From Nitrospira sp. (lineage in GTDB: Bacteria; Nitrospirota; Nitrospiria; Nitrospirales; Nitrospiraceae): a stretch of 34,616 nucleotides of DNA. The notes under the pieces are model-generated. The model saw only the letters and a program-made list of their open reading frames with translations, did no database searches and was not told where the DNA came from. The stretch covers positions 1 to 34,616 of the forward strand of contig JAOUMR010000026.1 in NCBI GenBank assembly GCA_029881435.1, in the 5' to 3' direction. The position numbers were made by a program, and so were the translations under genes. This document shows positions 16,319 to 23,371 of this stretch, in pieces (within the stretch, counting starts at the first letter, position 1; the number at the start of each line of letters is the position of its first letter).

Positions 16319-16488
16319 GGTTAGCTCCTTTTTTTGTGTAAGATTCTGGTTTCTACCTCTTGAACTGATTGCACATTCCGCGTCTCCGACTCTCAACCTG
16401 CGACCGATCACACCTATCGGGAATTCCCTCACCTCCTTCACCCGGGTTGTCGCATCCAAAAGCCGTTTCCGCATTGCTTGCAGAACAT

Positions 16489-16504
16489 TGCAAATCAGCG
16501 GCCA
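16489..16504 (-). promoter_or_regulatory. Sigma-54 (-24/-12) promoter of flp operon
   Basis: The minus strand reads TGGCCGCTGATTTGCA. GG and GC dinucleotides are spaced exactly 12 bp apart, matching the TGGCACG-N4-TTGCA consensus well (TGGC and TTGCA intact). Transcription would start near 16477 and give a leader of about 160 nt before flp. A sigma-54 activator is encoded at 22255-23292. Confidence 0.6.
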
Positions 16505-16943
16505 AGTCTCCACTCGCTCCAACTGACTGTTTTGTTTAGCACAAGCCTGTTTGCCCTCCATGAACTGCGGTCCTCGCGCCTCAGGCGAAACTTGCCAAAC
16601 CAGGTGCGGTTCCGGTACCGCATCCGCCGGACAAGCGTAGCGTGACCACATCGACAGAGAAGGCCAGTAACTTCGAGCCGATGTCCTCAGCTTCCCGTAC
16701 AAACTGCCTGCACGCTTGACCGCAGCATGCCACCTCAGGGAAAGCACTCGGCCCCCTTGAAGCAACACGATTGTTGCGTTGCCGCAGCGAACCGAGGGCT
16801 TAGAGTGGTGGAAGGAAAAGATGTGCTAAGAGGTGAAGAAGCTCATAAGAACAGGAGTCAAAGACCAGCCGCTCCCACGTCCTTGGTAGCACTCCGGCAA
16901 CCGTGGAAGACAGAAATGTCGAGGAAGAAACGGGCTCTGTACG
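16505..16943. other. Gene-free upstream region of the flp operon
   Basis: Some 440 bp between the sigma-54 element and the stop of the membrane glycosyltransferase gene. Apart from the TGCGGT palindrome, I see no gene and no clear terminator for the upstream operon. Confidence 0.4.
16605..16622. promoter_or_regulatory. Palindromic candidate activator site upstream of flp
   Basis: TGCGGT-TCCGGT-ACCGCA is a 6+6 bp inverted repeat centred about 110 bp upstream of the -24/-12 element, where sigma-54 activators usually bind. A further half site TGCGGT lies at 16566-16571, 39 bp away (close to four helical turns). Assignment to the nearby activator is inference. Confidence 0.4.
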
Positions 16944-18497
16944 TTACTCAGAACGAACGAACACGACTGCAACTTGGTCCTCATAGGCCACGCGAAATCG
17001 TGGATCAAGGCGTAGCAGAGAAGCGAGCGCCATATCGCGTTTGGCGATGACAACCTGTGCTTCGTTAAGTTCAGGATCGTCTTTCCAGCCAGGACCACCC
17101 GTCCAGGTTGTAATCGAACGCTTGATTCGATCGTCTCCATGAATGTTCGCCCGTCCATCCATCGCAACCTTGAGATATGGAAGACGCCAAATCAAATAGC
17201 CCCCCCAGTCGAAATGGTTGTAGAGCGGACCCGTGTATCTCTGCTGCTCGACGAAGGCTGCTGCCTCGATGGGATAGGCTTTCGCCGTATTCTCGTGAAT
17301 CTTTGCTTCTGAAATCCCTCGATACCCCAGTATGCACATGACGCCGGCAGCAACGACCAGCGTGACCGGCACAAGCCTTCCATGAGGCACAATGGATACG
17401 TGCTCACGAGATTCACGCACTTGCTGCGACACAAGAACCGACAGGGAAGCCAGCACTAGAAACCAGATGTCTCGCTGGCCGCGAAACGCGGAAGCCGCTG
17501 CTACACACATCAACAACACTTCAAATGACGACCTCGATCTCCGCCGTCCGAGCCAGACCAAGGCAAACGAAAACATCGCCAGCATAGCCCAATCGGCCAC
17601 AGTGCGGAATGTCGGCGCTTGCATCTCCTGTGTATATTCCCACATCCCTGTCTGGGCCGAGAGTTCGATCACAATCGAGTACAGCCGCACATGGTGCGGC
17701 GTGGCAAACGTGGCAAGCGCACACAACGCTGTCAGGCCGAGCAGTTTCGGCCATTGCGGGAATCCCCATGTTGTCATCGTCGCATGAGCGTCTTTGAACG
17801 GCGGCACGTAGCGATCCACCAGCGGCGCCACGCAAGCCACCCCAAGCAAGCCCAACCCATAAATGAACTGTATATGAATATTGGCCCAGACCCCATAGGC
17901 AAAGGGAAGCAGCCAGAACCATCGGGAATGCCTGCCTTCTCGAAGCGACAATACAACCTCTAACGTGATCGCAAAAAAGAGAATCGTGAGCAACCATGGG
18001 CGCGGCGTGAACATTTTTGATAAAGCAACAACGCTGACAGCCAACAGACCACTGATACACACGAAATCGGAGCATCGAGTTCCGATGATCCGATGCAAGA
18101 CCAACATCGTCAGCCAAACCCCAACCAGGGTATAGAGCAGAATCCCCCTCTCTCCACAGAGTTGCACAAGACCATACATGCTTATCTCGAACAGCCAACT
18201 GTAGGCGACCCATGGTTTGCCTTCTCCATACGCCGAGAACGGGTCTGTCGCCGGAAGAGTGCCGTGCTCCATGATCCACTTACCTGTCTGGAGATGCCAC
18301 CAGATATCCGGATCGAAGACGACAGGCAGGAGTATCCACACCGCGGGGAGTAAATAGAGGACAGCCAAAAGAGCTGTGCGCCTCAGAGTCTCTTCATGAC
18401 AACCTAGCCATGCCATCCAACGTCGGGCCGTTGAATGGGATTCGATTGAAGAGGACGCCATGGTGCTCATGGTCGGCATATGATCGTCGCTATGCAC
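16944..18497 (-). CDS. Multi-membrane GT-C-like glycosyltransferase
   Basis: A 517-residue integral membrane protein with about ten hydrophobic segments and a C-terminal soluble part (from about 410). An early loop after the first membrane span reads VFDPDIWWHLQTGKWI, with acidic residues at the position of the catalytic loop of GT-C (ArnT/PMT/oligosaccharyltransferase-like) enzymes. The soluble end contains YNHFDWGGYLIWRLP and KVAMDGRANI, a pattern seen in uncharacterised membrane glycosyltransferases. It probably moves a sugar from a lipid carrier onto a periplasmic acceptor. The GTG start overlaps the methyltransferase stop by 8 nt; in-frame ATGs at 18479, 18470 and 18461 are alternatives. 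Confidence 0.6.
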   Translation of the reverse strand: MHSDDHMPTMSTMASSSIESHSTARRWMAWLGCHEETLRRTALLAVLYLLPAVWILLPVVFDPDIWWHLQTGKWIMEHGTLPATDPFSAYGEGKPWVAYSWLFEISMYGLVQLCGERGILLYTLVGVWLTMLVLHRIIGTRCSDFVCISGLLAVSVVALSKMFTPRPWLLTILFFAITLEVVLSLREGRHSRWFWLLPFAYGVWANIHIQFIYGLGLLGVACVAPLVDRYVPPFKDAHATMTTWGFPQWPKLLGLTALCALATFATPHHVRLYSIVIELSAQTGMWEYTQEMQAPTFRTVADWAMLAMFSFALVWLGRRRSRSSFEVLLMCVAAASAFRGQRDIWFLVLASLSVLVSQQVRESREHVSIVPHGRLVPVTLVVAAGVMCILGYRGISEAKIHENTAKAYPIEAAAFVEQQRYTGPLYNHFDWGGYLIWRLPYLKVAMDGRANIHGDDRIKRSITTWTGGPGWKDDPELNEAQVVIAKRDMALASLLRLDPRFRVAYEDQVAVVFVRSE

Positions 18498-19218
18498 GGT
18501 TGGACAGCCTGCCGGCCTTGCGGCCCAAAACGAGATATTGCGCGCCGAATGGATATGGTGAAAGATGAGGTTCCATCCATCGAAGTACGCTGAGACTCTT
18601 TGGAAAGATAAAGAGATAGTCGGTTCTCACGATATGAAATCCTGCCGACTGGAGCAGACGGGTCGCTTCGGGGGCTGTCAACGTCACAGCATCGCGATCA
18701 AATGGAATGCGACTCATCACATATCGGGTACCTGGATTCCAGGAATTGTTCTCCCAAAATGCGAGATACCCACCAGGCTCCAATGATCGCCAGATATACT
18801 GTGCTGCCATTTTTCTTTCGGCTACAGGAATGTGATGAAATACGCCATTGCAATATACAAGCTCCCTCTCTTCTTCCGGGCAATACTCCTGAGTCAGCTG
18901 AAAGATAATCCGCCTAGAAGTATGTTCATGCTTGGCCAGCTCGATCAGTTTCGCCGAAGGATCGACTCCTACGACCGACTCGGCGTTGAACTGTCCGAGC
19001 AACAGAGGGGCAGCCTCCCCTCTTCCACACCCGTAATCCATAAAGCGACGGGGGGCTAACTGTAATTTATCCATGCAGGCTTTCACCCACTGAATTCGTC
19101 TAAGAGCGAAATAGTCCTTCTCCTCTCCAGACACGACCAACCCTTCGGCCAACATCCGGTCATAATCACCGGCGTATTGATCGAATTCGTGCGAGGTGAT
19201 TGACTTGGTTCTTATCAT
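18490..19218 (-). CDS. SAM-dependent methyltransferase (class I)
   Basis: A 242-residue class I methyltransferase. The SAM-binding glycine motif FMDYGCGRGEA lies at about 59-69 and the acidic end of strand beta2 is VVGVDPSAKLIELA. ELVYCNGVFHHIP and LEPGGYLAFWENN are the methyltransferase-11/12 post-motifs. The ATG at 19216-19218 shares ATGA with the stop of the upstream GT2 gene. Lying between two glycosyltransferases it could methylate a sugar, lipid-linked intermediate or quinone-like lipid; the substrate is not evident. Confidence 0.8.
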   Translation of the reverse strand: MIRTKSITSHEFDQYAGDYDRMLAEGLVVSGEEKDYFALRRIQWVKACMDKLQLAPRRFMDYGCGRGEAAPLLLGQFNAESVVGVDPSAKLIELAKHEHTSRRIIFQLTQEYCPEEERELVYCNGVFHHIPVAERKMAAQYIWRSLEPGGYLAFWENNSWNPGTRYVMSRIPFDRDAVTLTAPEATRLLQSAGFHIVRTDYLFIFPKSLSVLRWMEPHLSPYPFGAQYLVLGRKAGRLSNRA

Positions 19219-20435
19219 CGCCGGCACATCCCCAAAATGCTGACGAAAAAGCTAGAGAGAATTGTTTGAAAGCTGAGCGCCGTAAGCGTTGCGCCGGGCA
19301 CGACTAATCGCATGGTTTTGGCGTAATCGAGTTGGCCAAACCCCGCCAGTTTCCATCGATGTATGGCCGCGGCAAGAAGGCCCAGCCCGAGCAAGAGCCC
19401 CATTCCCGATAACAAGAGTCCGCGCTCCAGATACATAACTTTAAAAAACCGCGTAAGCCTGAGGTCCTCCGGCATGAGACCTTCGCTGATTGCAAAGGTC
19501 TTCGAGAAAATCGCAAAAAGAACCGATTGGTAGCCGCAGAGAATGGCCAAACTGGCAAATAACAGCGTGTGCGCGTCGAACGTTACCCCATGAATAGTTA
19601 GACCCGGCATGGCGACCACGTAGCCGAGCATGCCGAGGAAGATGAGCATCGCCCCTGGAATGACGAACAACCATCGTGGGCAGTACATGAGGAAGAAACG
19701 GAGCGTGCGCCATCCATCCCGATAGGTCTTGAGATGCGGGGGATGGGCTGTGCGCCCATCTCGATGGAGCGTGATCGGTACTTCAGCGATCTTTTCTCGA
19801 TACAGACTCGACTTGATAATCATCTCGGTGGCGAATTCCATGCCGGTGCATCGCGGGTTAAGCCGTTCGAGTAAAGCTTTCGAAAATCCTCTCAACCCAC
19901 AGTAGACGTCGTTGATCGGCGCACCAAACCAGTGGCGAGCCATGATCGTAAACATGGGATTGCCCCACCATCGATGCAGGAAGGGCATCGCTCCAGGCCT
20001 GATCGTGCCACCTCCCCACGGCAACCGACATCCCATCACAAGATCGTGCCCTTCTCGCAGCTTGTCGACAAAGCGACTGAGATCGAGAAAGTCGTAGCTG
20101 TCGTCTGCATCCCCCATGATGATATAGCGGCCGCGTGAGGCGGTGATTCCGCCCATCAAGGCATTGCCATATCCTCTTGCCTCGACCCGCACGACACGCG
20201 CGCCCATCAGCATCGCGATTTCTTGCGATCCATCGTTGCTGCCGTTATCGGCCACCACGATCTCGCCGGCCACATGATGCTGATTCAGGAATGTCTGGGC
20301 TTTTTGAATACAAGTTCCGATGGTTTCTGCTTCGTTCAGACAGGGCATCACAATCGATAGTTCCGGTGCAGAAGGCAATTTTGCCACTTCGGTCGCAGCC
20401 GATAGTTTCTCAACTCTCTTTTCGTACTCGTACAT
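19215..20435 (-). CDS. Membrane-anchored GT2 (dolichol-phosphate-mannose-synthase-like)
   Basis: A 406-residue family 2 glycosyltransferase: ELSIVMPCLNEAETIGTCI near 25-43, VADNGSNDGS at about 61-70, and the metal-binding DADDSYDF at about 109-116. The catalytic GT-A domain is followed by four C-terminal hydrophobic segments (about 240-400), as in polyprenyl-phosphate sugar synthases. It likely loads a sugar on a polyprenyl phosphate carrier used by the GT-C-like protein two genes downstream. The ATG at 20433-20435 has GGGGGAGG upstream; the longer frame lacks this. Confidence 0.82.
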   Translation of the reverse strand: MYEYEKRVEKLSAATEVAKLPSAPELSIVMPCLNEAETIGTCIQKAQTFLNQHHVAGEIVVADNGSNDGSQEIAMLMGARVVRVEARGYGNALMGGITASRGRYIIMGDADDSYDFLDLSRFVDKLREGHDLVMGCRLPWGGGTIRPGAMPFLHRWWGNPMFTIMARHWFGAPINDVYCGLRGFSKALLERLNPRCTGMEFATEMIIKSSLYREKIAEVPITLHRDGRTAHPPHLKTYRDGWRTLRFFLMYCPRWLFVIPGAMLIFLGMLGYVVAMPGLTIHGVTFDAHTLLFASLAILCGYQSVLFAIFSKTFAISEGLMPEDLRLTRFFKVMYLERGLLLSGMGLLLGLGLLAAAIHRWKLAGFGQLDYAKTMRLVVPGATLTALSFQTILSSFFVSILGMCRR

Positions 20436-20806
20436 GAACTCGCCTCCCCCAGCAGGGTTAAGCCGATGGGCCGATTTCGCACCTCCCTCACGCAAACTCC
20501 AGGCCATCAAGAAGTCAATTTCTTCTTCTGGATTCTCAGTAGGTTGAATGACTGGCCGACTGGGGGGTGAGGCAGTCGCTCCGCACAGGATGGCATGCGT
20601 CTGCGGCTTCGTGACCGCAGGGTTAGATGGCCACGACGTATATCACTTGTGCCCGACTGTCACTTAGGACATGTACAGACTGTTCGATCAAGAGGAGCCA
20701 CCTCTGACTGCGGATTTAGGAAATAGGGTTTTGTTTGACCACCAGCCAGCGTCGCGGCATGCTGGCCGTACATGATCGCTCAACCACACGAGAGGGGCTG
20801 GATGTG
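20436..20806. other. Divergent promoter region between GT2 operon and tadD-like gene
   Basis: About 370 bp holding the regulatory regions of two divergent transcription units. A small hairpin (CTGCGG at 20601-20606 with CCGCAG at 20615-20620) is present. No sigma-54 element with correct spacing was found; the closest has an 11-bp GG-to-GC spacing. Confidence 0.4.
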
Positions 20807-21811
20807 ATGATAGATATGCAATCCCTGAAGTTGCTGTTCGTTGGCGGTGTTATTCTTGGAATTGCAGGGGTAACCGGATGTGGCGGCACAAAAGATCAGC
20901 TCACGTCGTCTGCAGATATGGCCGAATATCGGAAGATGATGGAAGAGCAGAAACAGCAGCAGGAACACCTTGCGGAAGCCACCTCCTCAACCCCTGAGAT
21001 GACCGTGGAAGAGCATGAACGTCGGGGAGATCTCGATGCACAGGCTCGGAACTATCCGCTGGCCAGCCTGCACTATGACAAGGCCTTAAAGGCCGATCCG
21101 GCTCGCAACTCGGTGAGACTCAAGCTGGGGCAGATGTTTCTTCACCAGGGCCTGCTCGACCAGGCTCTAATACAGTTTCAGGACCTCCAACGCCGCGAGC
21201 CCGAGTCTGCGCCGGTTTATGAGGGCCTTGGGCAGATCTATCTGATGCAGGGTAAACCGGTGGAAGCCGAGACGACCTTGACCAAGGCCGTCTCGCTCAA
21301 TCTCTCCAGCTGGCAAGCGCATAACTTGCTCGGTCTCTTGTACGACCAGGGGAAACGCCACGCCGACGCCATCGCGTCCTATCACACGGCGCTCACCTAT
21401 CGCCCACGCGAGCCAAACGTCTTGAACAATCTGGGCCTCGCGTATGCGCTGAGCGGGAATTACGACTCCGCCATCGATGCCTATGAACAGGCCATCTCGG
21501 CTGGTTCGACTTCTCCCAAGCTGTATAACAACTTAGGCATCGCCTATGTCCAGCGTCGCCGCTATGTCGATGCGTTCCATACGTTCAAGAAAGCGACGGA
21601 CGAACCACGCGCCTATAACAACCTTGGTGTCGCCCTCCTCGGCGTCAATAGCGCGAAGAAAGCCGTTGTCTGCTTCGAGAAGGCCATCGAAGCCAGTCCG
21701 CAATACTATGAGAAGGCATCCGAGAATCTTCGGCTTGCCCGCCAAGCCATTCCCAATGCCGGCAAGGGAGCCGCGACTCCGAATATGGCCGACGCCGGTT
21801 CCTGTCCCTAG
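20807..21811 (+). CDS. tadD: TPR lipoprotein, TadD-like
   Basis: A 334-residue lipoprotein with signal peptide and lipobox GVTGC (Cys25). A coiled-coil-like Glu/Gln-rich stretch (EYRKMMEEQKQQQEH) follows, then about six tetratricopeptide repeats (for example LYNNLGIAYVQRRRYVDAFHTFKKA and NVLNNLGLAYALSGNYDSAIDAYEQAI). TadD proteins of Tad loci are such TPR lipoproteins that help secretin assembly, so this is the likely missing tadD although it is 4 kb from flp and on the other strand. Starts further upstream (TTG 20735, ATG 20759) would spoil the signal peptide; GAGGGG precedes 20807. Confidence 0.7.
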   Translation: MIDMQSLKLLFVGGVILGIAGVTGCGGTKDQLTSSADMAEYRKMMEEQKQQQEHLAEATSSTPEMTVEEHERRGDLDAQARNYPLASLHYDKALKADPARNSVRLKLGQMFLHQGLLDQALIQFQDLQRREPESAPVYEGLGQIYLMQGKPVEAETTLTKAVSLNLSSWQAHNLLGLLYDQGKRHADAIASYHTALTYRPREPNVLNNLGLAYALSGNYDSAIDAYEQAISAGSTSPKLYNNLGIAYVQRRRYVDAFHTFKKATDEPRAYNNLGVALLGVNSAKKAVVCFEKAIEASPQYYEKASENLRLARQAIPNAGKGAATPNMADAGSCP

Positions 21812-21833
21812 CCGGAAGGACTATCCGGCTTTG
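21810..21833 (+). terminator. Hairpin terminator after tadD-like gene
   Basis: AGCCGGA (21810-21816) pairs with TCCGGCT (21824-21830), 7-nt loop, followed by a short T-run (TTTGT on reading through). It overlaps the stop codon of the tadD-like gene and lies in the gap to the convergent winged-helix gene. Confidence 0.5.
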
Positions 21834-21855
21834 TCAGCCGATTCCGACGATGACC

Positions 21856-22140
21856 TTACGTATATGATTCAAGAAGCTCTTGCAGTTCCGCTCTTCGGGC
21901 TTGGTTCAAGCCGTAGATTTGCCGGCCTACCAAGCTGCCTCTCCGGATCAGCCAGCCTCGTGCGACGAGGTCATTGAGCGCTCCCTTCACATCCATTCCA
22001 CTGACAGTGGCCCCACACGCGCGAAGCCACCAGTGCTCTATGCCCTCGACTGTATCCTTCGCGTCTGGATGGGCGCAGAGATATCCAAGTAGTAGCCATA
22101 CCACACCATCGCTGTTTGCAGAGTGATCCGGCCTTTCCAT
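21856..22140 (-). CDS. Small winged-helix-like protein
   Basis: A 94-residue protein. The first half (VVWLLLGYLCAHPDAKDTVEGIEHWWL) and the second (VKGALNDLVARGWLIRRG, then RQIYGLNQARRAELQELL) together look like a winged-helix domain with helix, recognition helix and wing. No membrane segment. It is convergent with the tadD-like gene and lies upstream of nothing on its own strand; the sigma-54 activator gene precedes it in the same direction with a 114-nt gap, so they may share a transcript. A regulatory partner role is possible. No Shine-Dalgarno sequence is visible before the ATG at 22140. Confidence 0.6.
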   Translation of the reverse strand: MERPDHSANSDGVVWLLLGYLCAHPDAKDTVEGIEHWWLRACGATVSGMDVKGALNDLVARGWLIRRGSLVGRQIYGLNQARRAELQELLESYT

Positions 22141-22254
22141 AGGAGCCGGTCAGCAGCAGGTTTCATGCCGAGCTGAACCCTCATGGAATCCCTTGGAATA
22201 TTGCGTGATACGCCGTTGAATCATCTCCCTGTGGCAGGCGCACCTCAGGCTCCG

Positions 22255-23292
22255 TCAACACGCTAGGGTTTCAACCGGCTGTTCGGCCGCAGAGAAAGTA
22301 CGGCGATCGAGCCCATGCTTATGGAGCAACCGCTGGAATGCACGGCGCTCTTTCCGCGCAGCGCGGGCCGCTTTGGAAATATTTCCCTGATGCGTGGAGA
22401 GCAGCTTGGTTAGATACGCCCGCTCGAATTCGTCGATCATCTTCGTCTTCGTTTCCTGAAACCCGCCCTGCTCAATCAGGATTTCCTCAAGCCCATCCGG
22501 CACATACATCGCTATTGATCCAGTGGGTTCATGATCAGGCACGTCCAGGTCCGAAGCTTCGAGTGTCTCGCCCATCGCCATGGCGACTGCACGATGAATC
22601 ACGCCTTCTAGTTCCCTCACATTGCCTGGCCAGGCATAGTTCATCATCTTGGTGATCGCGCCGGAGGACAGCTGGATCCCCCCCTTACCAAATTCTTCGG
22701 CGGATCGCTTCACAAACTGGCTGGCCAGCTCGGGGATATCTTCCCTTCGGGCGCGCAGTGGAGGCAGCACCACAGGCAACACATTCAACCGATAGAATAA
22801 GTCTTCCCGGAATTGGCGCGCGTCAACCAAATACCGCAAGTCCGCATTAGTCGCGGCCACGATCTTCACATCGACGGCTCGGCTCTTGGTGGAACCCAGC
22901 GGCCTGAATTCCTGATCCTGCAGCACACGCAGAAGTTTGCTTTGCGCCACCATATTGAGGCTGTTGATTTCATCAAAGAATAAGGTTCCCCCGTCCGCCT
23001 CATGAAACAGCCCGTGTTTTTCGATGAGGGCACCGGTAAATGCCCCCTTGCTGTGGCCGAACAGCTCATTTTCAATCAGATGATCCGGCAAGGCCGCACA
23101 ATTCACAGGCACAAACGGTTTCCCTTTCCGTTCCCCTGAGTAATGAATTGCCCGTGCAAACAGTTCCTTTCCTGTTCCCGTCTCCCCGGAAATCAACACC
23201 GTTGATTTGGACCTGCTTAAGAGTGGAATCTTGCTCTTCACCTGAAGGAAGCACCGACTGGTCCCGATCAATGTTTCTTCCCAATGAGACAT
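22255..23292 (-). CDS. Sigma-54 activator without receiver domain (PspF-like architecture)
   Basis: A 345-residue enhancer-binding protein consisting of an AAA+ domain and a Fis-type HTH only. Walker A is GETGTGKE (36-43), the sigma-54-contacting loop is GAFTGA (83-88), Walker B is GGTLFFDE (101-108), and sensor/arginine-finger motifs lie around FREDLFYRLNVLPVVLPPLR. The C-terminal HTH is NISKAARAARKERRAFQRLLHKHGL. About ten residues precede the AAA+ core, so there is no sensory domain, and control must come from expression or a partner. ATG 23292 has GGAGGAA upstream. It lies 79 nt after the cellulose-synthase-like gene in the same direction. The flp promoter is the obvious candidate target. 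Confidence 0.88.
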   Translation of the reverse strand: MSHWEETLIGTSRCFLQVKSKIPLLSRSKSTVLISGETGTGKELFARAIHYSGERKGKPFVPVNCAALPDHLIENELFGHSKGAFTGALIEKHGLFHEADGGTLFFDEINSLNMVAQSKLLRVLQDQEFRPLGSTKSRAVDVKIVAATNADLRYLVDARQFREDLFYRLNVLPVVLPPLRARREDIPELASQFVKRSAEEFGKGGIQLSSGAITKMMNYAWPGNVRELEGVIHRAVAMAMGETLEASDLDVPDHEPTGSIAMYVPDGLEEILIEQGGFQETKTKMIDEFERAYLTKLLSTHQGNISKAARAARKERRAFQRLLHKHGLDRRTFSAAEQPVETLAC

Positions 23293-23371
23293 GCTGGTCG
23301 TTCCTCCCCTCGTTTCACAACTCACCATGGAGCCCTGTTCGGATTACTCGACAGCAAGATCGGACCGGAAT

